DNA of 64,000 nucleotides from Flammeovirgaceae bacterium UBA7330 (GCA_002471275.1 DKPQ01000017.1:62001-126000), one strand, 5' to 3'; counted from the stretch's first letter, positions 28,623 to 38,099 are shown. A program made the numbers and translations. The notes: a model not told the origin generated them from the sequence alone.

Positions 28623-29519
28623 ATGATGAGAAGAAGAAAATTTATTAAAGCAGCTTCAGTTTCAGGATTGGCCATCACAAAACCTTCTCTGATCATATCA
28701 CCTTCCGGGAGAGATCAAATGGATCGAATCGGACTAACTACAGTAGTTTTTAGAAATAGATTTTCGTCTACAGCACCAAAGAATGTTCCGCTGAAGGATG
28801 AACTCAAATTGACTGAAGTACCTGAGTACTTTGCAGATCGGTTTAAGGTAAGAAATGTGGAGTTGTGGTCACAACATTTTGAATCACAGGATGATTGGTA
28901 TCTGGCTGAGATAGCTAAGAGTTTAAAGAAAAGCAGGTCCAATCTTATAGACATTCAGGTTGATACCAAACATGATCTCTCTGATCCCGATGAGACCAAT
29001 AGGCAATTGGCCATCAGTGAAAACATGGCATGGGTTGATATTGCAAAACGGCTGAATTCGCAGTTCGTGAGAATCAGTCCGATGAAGAAAAGCTATGCTC
29101 AGGCCATCTCCTCACTTAAGGTTTTGGTCGATTACTGTAAAAAAAGCGGGGTGGTACCTTTGTTAGAAAATCACAACGACCTCTTCTCAAATGTTGACCA
29201 TCATTTGAGCGCCGTAAAAGATATCAATGACAGTAAATTTGGATTACTTGCCGATTTTGGAAATTACCCCGGTCACGTTGATCAGGTAAATGCACTCACT
29301 CAAATTGCACCCTTCACCGAACTGATCTCAGCCAAGACCAAAGCGTTTGATGAGCAAATGAGGCATGTTTCTTATGATTTCGGAAAATGTGTAAGCATTT
29401 TTGAAAAATCAGGATACAAAGGCATCTATTCACTTGAGCAGTGGGGGCCCAATGATCCAACCTATGACTATGAAAAGATCACAGATTGGATGATCAATTC
29501 CGTGCTTGAAAGAATTTAG
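28623..29519 (+). CDS. TIM-barrel sugar isomerase/epimerase-like protein, Tat exported
   Basis: This 298-residue protein begins MMRRRKFIKAASVSGLAITK, a twin-arginine signal; a start at 28626 is equally possible. The rest resembles the xylose-isomerase-like TIM barrel family: VELWSQHFESQ, then WVDIAKRLNSQFVRIS, a strand ending in PLLENHNDLF (metal-ligand Glu and His), LLADFGNYPGH and a final YSLEQWGPND. Family members act on sugars, keto-sugars or inositol derivatives. Export suggests it works in the periplasm with the PSD1/DUF1501 group. It closes the operon that started at 21911. Confidence 0.85.
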   Translation: MMRRRKFIKAASVSGLAITKPSLIISPSGRDQMDRIGLTTVVFRNRFSSTAPKNVPLKDELKLTEVPEYFADRFKVRNVELWSQHFESQDDWYLAEIAKSLKKSRSNLIDIQVDTKHDLSDPDETNRQLAISENMAWVDIAKRLNSQFVRISPMKKSYAQAISSLKVLVDYCKKSGVVPLLENHNDLFSNVDHHLSAVKDINDSKFGLLADFGNYPGHVDQVNALTQIAPFTELISAKTKAFDEQMRHVSYDFGKCVSIFEKSGYKGIYSLEQWGPNDPTYDYEKITDWMINSVLERI

Positions 29520-29628
29520 AATTTCCCTAACTCCAAGAACATTGGACAATTGACTCGCCGTTTCTGAGGATTGAACTTGAATCTATAATTTCAAAGAAAA
29601 TAATAACTTACATTTTATTTTTTGAAAA

Positions 29629-30273
29629 GTGGATAGCAAGAAACAGGAGAAAATCAAAAGAATTCAATCTGGCGTTCTGTCAGAAAAAGAATTTGATGAG
29701 ATATATCAGACTAATTTCGAGCACCTCTTTATTTTTGCTAAATCCATGACCAAATCTGAGGAGCTTTCCAAAGACGTGGTATCTGAGGTCTTCCTGAATC
29801 TTTGGAAGAACAGGGCTAAATTCTCTCAGATTCGGGAAATAGAATCCTACCTTTTCATTGCCGTTAAAAACCAATCCATTCGGACATTAACCAATGATTA
29901 CAACAAAAAAGTCACCATTGGTTTTGGCAATGCTGTCAAAATGATTGATAAAGTAGATCCAGAGGAATTGCTACTTGAAAAGGAATTGCTGGAGGATATT
30001 GAACATGCTGTTTCTAAACTTCCCCCTCAGTGCCAATTGATCTACAGGATGGCCAAGGATGAGCAACTAAAATACAAAGAGATTGCGGATGATCTGGGAA
30101 TTTCTATTGCCTCTGTTAAGACTCAGCTGGTAAAAGCTGCGGCGGTCATTCGTGAAACCATTAGAAGAAAATACGATCATAAAGAAAGTGACCAGCCGAA
30201 TAACTTTTCTGGTTCCGTATCAATTTTGTTGCTAATTGGATTGCTATACGATAATATACAATCAATAGTATAG
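29629..30273 (+). CDS. FecI-like ECF RNA polymerase sigma-70 factor, locus C
   Basis: This is a 214-residue ECF sigma factor. Region 2 is about 20-90 (FDEIYQTNFEHLFIFAKSMT, SKDVVSEVFLNLWKN) and region 4 about 132-188 (LPPQCQLIYRMAKDEQLKYK, helix-turn-helix IADDLGISIASVKTQL). The C-terminus is hydrophobic (SVSILLLIGLLYDN). The start is GTG at 29629, just two codons after an in-frame TGA, so it cannot extend further, and there is no ATG before region 2. Confidence 0.9.
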   Translation: MDSKKQEKIKRIQSGVLSEKEFDEIYQTNFEHLFIFAKSMTKSEELSKDVVSEVFLNLWKNRAKFSQIREIESYLFIAVKNQSIRTLTNDYNKKVTIGFGNAVKMIDKVDPEELLLEKELLEDIEHAVSKLPPQCQLIYRMAKDEQLKYKEIADDLGISIASVKTQLVKAAAVIRETIRRKYDHKESDQPNNFSGSVSILLLIGLLYDNIQSIV

Positions 30274-30352
30274 TTGATAATTATAAATATTTCATTGAAT
30301 AGCTTCTTTAATTGATGATCATCTAATATTTTCATCAAATAACTATCTGTTT

Positions 30353-30404
30353 TATAAATATTTCCAAAACCTTCAACCGGTTTGCACGCATTCTGATCTT
30401 TATA
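30353..30404 (+). promoter_or_regulatory. Conserved spacer block upstream of fecR, locus C (putative promoter)
   Basis: TATAAATATTT (30353-30363) is followed by TCTTTATA (30397-30404). The TATA parts are 48 bases apart, against 47 in loci A and B, and the end lies 20 bases before the fecR ATG. It has the same geometry as loci A and B with weaker sequence match in the second element. Confidence 0.45.
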
Positions 30405-30424
30405 ATCAAATCGGAAGAAATTGA

Positions 30425-31402
30425 ATGGATCAGATTATTCTTAAATATCTATTAGAGGATCTCACAATTGAGGAACAACACAGACTTACGAAGTGGCTCG
30501 AGGAAGATCCATTGAATCCGGTTATTCTCGAAAAGTTTGAGCAACACTGGAAAACCAAAAGACCGGATTTGGGAGAGCAGAAGGTTGAAGTGCTAAGAAG
30601 GATTAAATCTCAGATGAATGAAAAGCATCAGCATTCCGAATCCCTGAGTTTTAACTTTCCTACTAAGGTTTTGAAATATGCAGCCATCCTGTTTCTTGTG
30701 TTCCTGGCAGCCTTTCTGGTCAAAGAATTTCCGAATGAGCCTAAGGTTACTGAACAGCTAAAATATATTGAAAAGACCAGCCTGATGGGCCAAAAAATCA
30801 GCTTGAAATTGCCAGATGGAACTCAGGTAAAACTGAATGCAGACAGCAAACTGATCGTTCCAGAAAGGTTTAGCGGTTCCAGTCGGGAAGTAGAGTTGAT
30901 AGGGGAAGCCTTTTTTGATGTAGTTAAAGATCCCAGCAAGCCTTTTATTATAAAGATGCCTGAATTTTCTGTCGAAGTCAAAGGAACCTCATTTGATGTG
31001 AAAGCTTATCCAAATGAAGACAAGGTGGTTGCAGTAAGATCCGGAATCGTGGAGGTGAAAAGTGAAGCTAATGGCCGGGCTTTACAGTTGGAAAAAGACG
31101 AGATGTCTACAATATATCTGAAAAGTAATGCCATGGAAAAAAGTCAGATTAGGGAGCATGATCTGGTTTTTGGTTGGGTAGATCAGGATTTGATTTTCAA
31201 AAATCAAAAGATGGATGCAGTGTTTAATGAAATAGCCAGATGGTATGGAGTGACCATTGTGAAGCAAACGAGTAAAGCTTCAAATAAGCTATATACAGCC
31301 AGACATGAAAATAATCCAAGCCTTCAGCAGGTCATGGAGAGTGTGGCTTTTGTTTTTGAGATAAAATTTGAAATAAAAGGAAATGACCTAATCATTAAAT
31401 AA
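30425..31402 (+). CDS. FecR-family anti-sigma factor, locus C
   Basis: This 325-residue protein starts with ATG. The cytosolic part is about 1-78 (LKYLLEDLTIEEQHRLTKWL). The membrane helix is at about 82-100 (YAAILFLVFLAAFLV). The FecR domain is about 115-220 (LKLPDGTQVKLNADSKLIV, LIGEAFFDVVKDPS, VKGTSFDVKAYP) and the DUF4974 domain about 250-325 (FKNQKMDAVFNEIARWYGV). It sits between its sigma partner and an STN-type susC. A good hairpin follows within six bases of the stop. Confidence 0.91.
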   Translation: MDQIILKYLLEDLTIEEQHRLTKWLEEDPLNPVILEKFEQHWKTKRPDLGEQKVEVLRRIKSQMNEKHQHSESLSFNFPTKVLKYAAILFLVFLAAFLVKEFPNEPKVTEQLKYIEKTSLMGQKISLKLPDGTQVKLNADSKLIVPERFSGSSREVELIGEAFFDVVKDPSKPFIIKMPEFSVEVKGTSFDVKAYPNEDKVVAVRSGIVEVKSEANGRALQLEKDEMSTIYLKSNAMEKSQIREHDLVFGWVDQDLIFKNQKMDAVFNEIARWYGVTIVKQTSKASNKLYTARHENNPSLQQVMESVAFVFEIKFEIKGNDLIIK

Positions 31403-31404
31403 GA

Positions 31405-31443
31405 AGAGGGCTGAAGAAACTTTGGAGAGTGTTTCAGCCCTCT
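31405..31443 (+). promoter_or_regulatory. Hairpin in the fecR-susC spacer, locus C
   Basis: AGAGGGCTGAA (31405-31415) pairs perfectly with TTCAGCCCTCT (31433-31443) around a 17-base loop. It is two bases after the fecR stop and 32 bases before susC. The segment after it (CAGTTTTAGTA, then AAACCAAAACCATATG) is almost the same as in locus A, so both leaders share ancestry. Confidence 0.55.
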
Positions 31444-31475
31444 GACAACAGTTTTAGTATTTAAACCAAAACCAT

Positions 31476-34400
31476 ATGAATGTAAAATTACATAAAAACG
31501 TAATTCGCATGTCCAAACTAGGGATTTATGTGATAATTGTCATCCAGTCATTTTCGATGTGTATGGCTGGTGAGATCACTGCACAGCAGAAATTCTTGAA
31601 AGATATAAGTATTGAATTGAGCGATGTGCAGCAGGAAAGATCGCTGCTTGATTTAGTTAGCGAAATTGAGCAGTTAACTGATTTCAGGTTTGCTTACTCC
31701 AAGAAGGAAATCAGGGACAAAGCCATCAATGTTGAGGGTGGCCAATGGAATTTAGGTGACTTGTTGGTGGAAATTTCCACTCAGGCCCGGCTTTCCATCA
31801 AAAGAGTGAATGAATCAATTTCATTTTTGGAAGCGAAGAGATCAGGGACTTTACCACAAATTGAGGACGATATTATTGAACAGGTATCTATTACCGGAAC
31901 GATCACTGATGAAAATGGTGAAACATTACCGGGAGCGACAATTCAGGAGAAAGGGACCACCAATGGCACCATCACAAATTATGATGGTACATTTTCACTT
32001 GATGTACCAGAGGATGCAGTTTTGACTATATCTTTTGTTGGGTACAAAACAATGGACGTAAGTCTGAACGGAAGGACAATTCTCGACCTGACTTTGGCGG
32101 CAGATGTATCTGCATTGGAAGAAGTGGTTGTGGTTGGTTATGGTACTGTCAAAAAGAGTGACCTTACCGGATCCGTTAGCTCAATAAGAGAAAGAGATTT
32201 CAATAATGATGCGGCAATTACTGCTGTGGACGGATTACTGGCAGGCAAAGTAGCTGGTGTACAGGTGACACAATCAAGTGGTGCACCTGGATCCGGTGTA
32301 TCAGTAAGGGTTCGGGGGGGTACCTCTATTAGCAGGGGAAATGAACCTCTTTACGTAATAGACGGTCAGCCGATTCAAAACCCTGGTAATCAGGATTTTC
32401 AAAATAATAACCTGGAATTTGCATCCTATGTAGAGCAAAACCCGCTAAACTCATTAAATCCGGCAGACATTGAATCCATTGAGGTACTGAAAGATGCCTC
32501 GGCTACAGCGATCTATGGGTCTAGAGGGGCCAATGGCGTGATTTTGATCACAACCAAAAAGGGCAAGAAAGGTGATTTGCAGGTAGACTATAATTTTCGC
32601 ACTGGCATTCAGGAGGTGAGCAACAAACTGAACATGATGAATGGTAGCCAATATGCGATGTTGCTGAACGAGCAGGGAGTAGCCAGTTATAGTGCAGATT
32701 CAATTGCGGCCATTGGCGCAGGTGTTGACTGGCAGGAGGAAATCTTCAGAAATGCCACCATCCAAAATCATGTCATTTCTCTCAATAGCGGTTCTGAACA
32801 TAGCCAAATGTACATGTCATTAGGGTATTTTGATCAGGAAGGTGTAGTCAGGGGCTCAGAGATGAAAAGATATTCCTTCAAACTGAATCTATCGAGTGAT
32901 GTGAGCGAACATATAAAGGTCGGTGCTAATATAAATGCCAGCCATATTATGAATAATTATGCTGCAAATGGCGTTCAGGGCAATGAACGAGCCGGTGTAA
33001 TTAATGCTGCGGTTGAAAATAATCCGGCAATGCCCATCCGTGATCAAAATGGAAACTATTTTGTTGATCCCAACATCGCTCTGGATAACCCACTGGCCCT
33101 GATTGATGGTTTTAGTGATTTGGAGAAATCCAATAATCTTTTTGGAAATGTTTTTGCTGATTTCAACATCACCAAAAGTATTTCTTTAAACACCAAGTTC
33201 GGTGCCAATGTATCTTCGGGTAGGAGAGACCAGTATCTTGGAAGGCTAACCCAAAGGGGAGGCGGAGCAAATGGCATTGCCGGGATCTTCAATAATGAAG
33301 AAATTAATTCCCTTGCCCAGGCTACACTCAGCTATAACCCGGAGCTGGGTGCAGGTCAGTCGCTCAATGTACTTATAGGGACTACCTTTGAAAAGTTTTC
33401 CAACAGATTGGTTCGAACATATTCGCAAAACTTTACCACTGATGGACTGATGACAAATGATCTGTCTAATGGTACTGACATTATAAACCGCCCTGAGTCC
33501 TTCAGTGGTGTAAATCAGTTATTGTCCTATCTCGGTAGAGTAAACTATAGTTATGCTGAAAAATACCTTGTAACTGCATCCATGAGGGTAGATGGTTCTT
33601 CCAGGTTTTCAGAAGATAACCGATATGGGTTTTTCCCTTCATTAGCCGTGGGGTGGAATATCGGCAATGAAAGTTTTATGCAGTCTATCAGGGCTGTAAG
33701 TAATGCAAAATTGCGCGCAAGTATCGGCCAAACAGGAAATCAGAATATTCCAAACGGTCAGTCTCAGGCATTGCTCAACAGCTCGGCCGGAACAGTAATT
33801 AATGGCAATGTCGCTCCTGGTTTCAGAACAGCGCATATACCAAACCCAGACCTGAAGTGGGAAACGACCACGCAAACTAACGTTGGATTTGACATCGGAT
33901 TCTTCGCTGGAAGACTCAACCTTACTGTTGATTACTTCCAGAAGAAGACTCAGGACCTTCTTTATAATGTACCTGTGGCACCATATGCCGGGCATACTTC
34001 GTATTTGCAAAATGCTGGTCGGGTAGACAACAACGGGTTTGAGTTTGCAATAAACAGCGTTGTAGTAGATACTGAAAATTTTGAATGGCGCACATCTGCA
34101 AATTTTGCAATGATTAACAATAAGGTAGTGGAACTGGCCAACACCGATCAGATATTAGCTGGTAACCTTAATTTTTATAACAACTTTGCCATATACCTGG
34201 AAGGTGAGCCCATGGCTTCTTATTACGGATATGAAGTAGCAGGTATATTTCAAACTGGAGATGATATTGCCAGTTCACCCCAGCCAGGTGCCATTCCTGG
34301 AGACATAAAGTTTGTTGATCAGGACGGAGACAATGCGATTACTTTGGATGACAGAGTAATTTTAGGTAATCCATTTCCTGATTTCACCTTCGGTTTCAAC

Positions 34401-34859
34401 AACACTTTCAATTACAAAAATTTTGACTTAAATATTTTTATTGAAGGGAGCGTAGGGCAAGACGTATTCAACGTGGAAAGGGCTCAGTCATTTAATCCAA
34501 TCAATAGCTATAGAAACAGGTATGCGTCTTTCTATGAAAACAGATGGACCACAGAGAATCCTACGAATAGCATGACCAATTTATTGGGTAATGAAGGTAA
34601 CCAGATCCATAGTTGGATTATTGAAGATGCCTCATATGCACGTTTGAGAAATGTGAGACTTGGCTATAGCATCCCTGTAGAATCAGGTGTTTTGAGGGGT
34701 CTCCGTGTTTATGCTTCGGTAGATAACTTACTGGTATTGACAGACTATACCGGATATGATCCTGAAGTGAATTCTTTTGGTAGAAACAACACAAAAGTTG
34801 ATTTCAGTGCCTACCCACGAAGCAGAACCTACTCGTTCGGAATCAATGTTGGATTTTAG
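31476..34859 (+). CDS. SusC-like TonB-dependent receptor with STN signalling domain, locus C
   Basis: This is a 1127-residue outer-membrane importer. Signal sequence is about 1-37. The STN domain is at about 52-120 (LVSEIEQLTDFRFAYSKKEI, WNLGDLLVEIS). The carboxypeptidase-like domain is at about 140-215 (TITDENGETLPGATIQEKGT, SFVGYKTMDV). The plug runs from VVVVGYGTVKKSDLTGSV to GVILITTKKGKKG, and the barrel ends SFGINVGF. Its barrel (for example NEPLYVIDGQPIQ) is unlike those of loci A and B, so the imported glycan probably differs. susD follows after 41 bases. Confidence 0.94.
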   Translation: MNVKLHKNVIRMSKLGIYVIIVIQSFSMCMAGEITAQQKFLKDISIELSDVQQERSLLDLVSEIEQLTDFRFAYSKKEIRDKAINVEGGQWNLGDLLVEISTQARLSIKRVNESISFLEAKRSGTLPQIEDDIIEQVSITGTITDENGETLPGATIQEKGTTNGTITNYDGTFSLDVPEDAVLTISFVGYKTMDVSLNGRTILDLTLAADVSALEEVVVVGYGTVKKSDLTGSVSSIRERDFNNDAAITAVDGLLAGKVAGVQVTQSSGAPGSGVSVRVRGGTSISRGNEPLYVIDGQPIQNPGNQDFQNNNLEFASYVEQNPLNSLNPADIESIEVLKDASATAIYGSRGANGVILITTKKGKKGDLQVDYNFRTGIQEVSNKLNMMNGSQYAMLLNEQGVASYSADSIAAIGAGVDWQEEIFRNATIQNHVISLNSGSEHSQMYMSLGYFDQEGVVRGSEMKRYSFKLNLSSDVSEHIKVGANINASHIMNNYAANGVQGNERAGVINAAVENNPAMPIRDQNGNYFVDPNIALDNPLALIDGFSDLEKSNNLFGNVFADFNITKSISLNTKFGANVSSGRRDQYLGRLTQRGGGANGIAGIFNNEEINSLAQATLSYNPELGAGQSLNVLIGTTFEKFSNRLVRTYSQNFTTDGLMTNDLSNGTDIINRPESFSGVNQLLSYLGRVNYSYAEKYLVTASMRVDGSSRFSEDNRYGFFPSLAVGWNIGNESFMQSIRAVSNAKLRASIGQTGNQNIPNGQSQALLNSSAGTVINGNVAPGFRTAHIPNPDLKWETTTQTNVGFDIGFFAGRLNLTVDYFQKKTQDLLYNVPVAPYAGHTSYLQNAGRVDNNGFEFAINSVVVDTENFEWRTSANFAMINNKVVELANTDQILAGNLNFYNNFAIYLEGEPMASYYGYEVAGIFQTGDDIASSPQPGAIPGDIKFVDQDGDNAITLDDRVILGNPFPDFTFGFNNTFNYKNFDLNIFIEGSVGQDVFNVERAQSFNPINSYRNRYASFYENRWTTENPTNSMTNLLGNEGNQIHSWIIEDASYARLRNVRLGYSIPVESGVLRGLRVYASVDNLLVLTDYTGYDPEVNSFGRNNTKVDFSAYPRSRTYSFGINVGF

Positions 34860-34900
34860 AATCCCGGCTTTTATCTACCATGAACTAAAATATTAACGCG

Positions 34901-36361
34901 ATGAAAAATATAGTTATAAAAATATTTATTTTGATTGTAGGTGCGACGGTCAGTTTCAGCTGCAATGAGTTGCTGGAGGAAGAAGTTCCCTCTGCAATAG
35001 GACCTACTACTTTCTATCAAAGTGCGGAAGACATAGAAAATGTACTAAATCATGCCTACAGGGCCGATCATGAGCAGGGTGGATTAATGACTTGGGTTCA
35101 GGTGTTTGATGAAGCATCCACAGATATCATGTATCAGTACGGTGGTGGTTTAAACAATCATATCAAGCTTTACCTGAATTTTACCTGGGATGCCGGTCAT
35201 GTTTGGTTAAACAATGCCTGGCAGGACTATTATGAATCTATATCCAGCGCAAATGTTGCAATTGCACAAATTCCTGATGTTCCCATCAATGAGCAGGTAC
35301 AGAATGCATTGATGGCCGAAGCAAGATTTATCCGTGCAAATATATATTTTAAGCTCTATGACCTGTGGGGTCCGGTACCGATCATTACTGATCCTGAGAC
35401 AGACCCGTTAAATAACCCAACAAGACCAACCGAGGAGGCATTTTTGTCTTTCGTGGAAGAGGATTACCTGGCTTCGCTGGAGCATTTACCCGCTACAAGG
35501 CCCGGGGATGAGTATGGTCGTGTCACAAAAGGCGGAGCTCTTGGAATGCTCGCTAGCTTTTACCTGAATACTAGGCAATGGGATAAGGCTGCTGCAAGAG
35601 CAAAAGAGGTCATGGACATGGGCTTGTATGATCTATTTGAAGTTAGTGTAAGAACAGACCTGTTTGACATTTCAAATGAACGAAACTCTGAGTTTATTTA
35701 TGTAAGGCCGTACACCCAGGTGTCAGGATATAGTCACAACTATTTTCCCAGGGTATTGCCTCCTAACTATAAGCTAAAGTTTCCCCCGAATGAGAATTTT
35801 GGGGCACAGTACACGGTTTATGATGATTGGTACAATACATTTGATCCTGCAGACGAAAGGAGAGAAGCGATCATCACCAGCTATGTGGATAACAATGATC
35901 AGACGATTGCACTCAATACAACGCCCAATAATTACAGAAACCTGAAGATCATGGAGGATCCCAATGCCAGTGACAGGCATGCGGGTAACGATATCCCAAA
36001 AATGCGATATGCAGATATTTTGCTTATTCGCGCTGAAGCTCTTAATGAATTGGAGGGAGTGAATCAGGAGTCTGTTGATCTCATCAATGAAGTAAGAGTA
36101 ATTGCCGGTGTAACGCCTTACGATCTGATAGACTTTGCCGATAAAGCTGAATTTCGAGATGCAATCCTGGATGAGAGAGGCTGGGAATTTAGTTTTGAGA
36201 ACAAGCGAAGAAGTGACCTTATCCGTCATAACAAATTCATTTCTTCCGCCCAATCAAGAGGCGTGAATGCACAAAGTCATCATGTCAGATATCCGATACC
36301 TCAGCCGCAGATCGATGTCAACCCGGATTTAAAGCAAAACCCAGGCTATGGCGGAGAATAA
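34901..36361 (+). CDS. SusD-like glycan-binding lipoprotein, locus C
   Basis: This 486-residue protein is a typical SusD length. The lipoprotein signal is IVGATVSFSCNELLEEE. Family parts are AEARFIRANIYFKLYDLWGP, RYADILLIRAEALNELEG, LDERGWEFSFENKRRSDLIR and a C-terminal IPQPQIDVNPDLKQNPGY. It pairs with the SusC encoded upstream. A perfect 10-base-stem terminator lies 160 bases downstream. Confidence 0.93.
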   Translation: MKNIVIKIFILIVGATVSFSCNELLEEEVPSAIGPTTFYQSAEDIENVLNHAYRADHEQGGLMTWVQVFDEASTDIMYQYGGGLNNHIKLYLNFTWDAGHVWLNNAWQDYYESISSANVAIAQIPDVPINEQVQNALMAEARFIRANIYFKLYDLWGPVPIITDPETDPLNNPTRPTEEAFLSFVEEDYLASLEHLPATRPGDEYGRVTKGGALGMLASFYLNTRQWDKAAARAKEVMDMGLYDLFEVSVRTDLFDISNERNSEFIYVRPYTQVSGYSHNYFPRVLPPNYKLKFPPNENFGAQYTVYDDWYNTFDPADERREAIITSYVDNNDQTIALNTTPNNYRNLKIMEDPNASDRHAGNDIPKMRYADILLIRAEALNELEGVNQESVDLINEVRVIAGVTPYDLIDFADKAEFRDAILDERGWEFSFENKRRSDLIRHNKFISSAQSRGVNAQSHHVRYPIPQPQIDVNPDLKQNPGYGGE

Positions 36362-36520
36362 ATCCATGAAATGTCCATAAAGAGAGCTATACCAACCAAG
36401 GATGAGTATTTGAAAGAAAATCAAGGTCTGGTTGCAGTTTTAAAGCGCCCGGACATTCCATGTGACCTATTAAAATCAACTATACACACATGAAACTTTC
36501 CTAAACCTAACCTCAACCTA

Positions 36521-36553
36521 CAGCCGGTCACACTGACCGGCTGTCTTTACTTT
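36521..36553 (+). terminator. Rho-independent-type terminator after locus C susD
   Basis: CAGCCGGTCA (36521-36530) and TGACCGGCTG (36534-36543) form a perfect 10-base stem with a CAC loop, followed by TCTTTACTTTT. The 285-base stretch from 36362 to 36646 holds no gene: it contains this terminator and the short tandem repeat after it. Confidence 0.75.
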
Positions 36554-36567
36554 TGAGGGAGTATATT

Positions 36568-36595
36568 TAGGAGTGTTTTAGTAGGAGTGTTTTAG
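36568..36595 (+). repeat. 14-base tandem duplication
   Basis: TAGGAGTGTTTTAG occurs twice in direct succession (36568-36581 and 36582-36595), 52 bases before the start of the FG-GAP gene. It is either a slippage product or a double regulator site in the promoter region of that gene. Confidence 0.6.
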
Positions 36596-36646
36596 CATAT
36601 GGTCACTTGCGAGGCGTGTAGTTGAATAAAAAATTAATTGGTATCT

Positions 36647-38035
36647 ATGAATTTAATCGGTTTTTATTTGATCCAGCTCTTGATGCTGTCGGGACCTCTT
36701 GTCTCTCACGATCCCGGATCAAAAATTGGGAAACCTCATCTTTACAAGAAAATCAGTATTCCTGAATCGCTATTAGCCCATTCACATGACCAAAAATACG
36801 GGGGAGACATTCGTATTGGCGACCTGGACAATGACAAACAGATAGATTTTCTGATATATCGCACAATAGATCTTATTGATGGAGGGGCACCTCAGCCATG
36901 CTTTCTTGCTGGTATGACCATGGATGGCAGGGTAATTTGGACCAAAGGGGAGGGAGGAATCCAGCCCAATCGTCCGGGTCCGGTAGCGATTCATGACATT
37001 GATGCCGACGGGAAAAATGAAGTAATTACTTTTTTTGTAAAGAAGAAAGAACTTATTAGTCCTCATGCCCTCACAGGAATGGTGCTGCAGATACTGGATG
37101 GGGAAACGGGTGCTGTGAAAGCTGAATCCAGTCCTGATGTTTTAACTACATCTGAGGGAGAGGGACCAAACTGGGTTCATCAGAGGATTCTTATTGCCAA
37201 TCTAAGGGGAACCCTAACGCCACAGGATTTTATCATAAAATTGGGAACGAAGGTCATTGCTTTTGACAATCAACTGAATGTATTATGGACGTATGAGAAT
37301 GAATGGAATGAATATGGTAATTGTCCTGCCTATGTGCCCTCTGTAGGTGATATGGACAATGATGGCAAAGATGAGATCAACGGGGGGTATTATGTTTTAA
37401 ATGAGAAGGGACGGCCAATGTGGGAGGAAAAGCTTGGAAATCATATGGATGCAGTGGCGATTGATTTCTGGGATGATCCGAAAATGAAACGGGCATTTGC
37501 ATCAGGTTTTGGGCATGTACTGGATAAAAAGGGTGAAATTATCTTAAAACTTGGTGAAGAAAGTGTGCCTCACGGACAGGAGCTTAGAGTAGGGGATTTT
37601 ATTGGTACATCTGAGGGGAATGAAATGGCCATAAGATATAATGGCCATAAAACTGACGTGATGGTGGTTGGAAGTAATGGAGCAATTCTTAGTCGATTCA
37701 TGATCAATGAATCCCCAAATAATACCGGGATGGAGACCATTAGGTGGAACGCTGAGACTGGAACAGATCTGCTTTATAATGGTGGAATGCTGTGGGCCGG
37801 GGACGGTAGCTCGTCCATCAGGTTGCCACAATTGCCCCCGGAAAAGGGGAATTTCAGACAAGGATGGTATCATTGTATCCCAGCAAATGTAGCCGGAAAC
37901 TCCTCGGAAGAGATTATCATCTACAATCCCTGGGATTCCGAAATCTTCATTTACTCAAATGGTATACCCGATGACTCAGCATATGACGGGTATGTTGCTA
38001 CCCCAAAGCAGTACAACGTGAGATTGATAGATTGA
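36647..38035 (+). CDS. Secreted FG-GAP beta-propeller protein, rhamnogalacturonan-lyase-like layout
   Basis: This protein has 462 residues from ATG 36647 (a TTG at 36638 is possible but gives no better signal). A signal peptide covers about 1-22. Calcium-type loops include DLDNDKQIDFL, DIDADGKNEVI and DMDNDGKDEIN. The run of blades (GPVAIHDIDADGKNE, then a late IPANVAGNSSEEIIIYNPW and IYSNG) resembles the beta-propellers of secreted rhamnogalacturonan lyases and related FG-GAP proteins. I cannot point to lyase catalytic residues, so the enzyme role is open. It follows locus C by one terminator and probably has its own promoter. Confidence 0.7.
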   Translation: MNLIGFYLIQLLMLSGPLVSHDPGSKIGKPHLYKKISIPESLLAHSHDQKYGGDIRIGDLDNDKQIDFLIYRTIDLIDGGAPQPCFLAGMTMDGRVIWTKGEGGIQPNRPGPVAIHDIDADGKNEVITFFVKKKELISPHALTGMVLQILDGETGAVKAESSPDVLTTSEGEGPNWVHQRILIANLRGTLTPQDFIIKLGTKVIAFDNQLNVLWTYENEWNEYGNCPAYVPSVGDMDNDGKDEINGGYYVLNEKGRPMWEEKLGNHMDAVAIDFWDDPKMKRAFASGFGHVLDKKGEIILKLGEESVPHGQELRVGDFIGTSEGNEMAIRYNGHKTDVMVVGSNGAILSRFMINESPNNTGMETIRWNAETGTDLLYNGGMLWAGDGSSSIRLPQLPPEKGNFRQGWYHCIPANVAGNSSEEIIIYNPWDSEIFIYSNGIPDDSAYDGYVATPKQYNVRLID

Positions 38036-38064
38036 TGATTAACAAAATATCCTAACTATCATTT

Positions 38065-38098
38065 TCCGGTCATCGGAGTTTTGAGTGATGGCTCCGGA
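38065..38098. terminator. Possible shared terminator between converging genes
   Basis: TCCGG (38065-38069) and CCGGA (38094-38098), with additional pairing of CGGAG and CTCCG inside, form an imperfect hairpin in the 64-base gap between a rightward and a leftward gene, where a two-way terminator is expected. Confidence 0.4.
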
Positions 38099-38099
38099 C

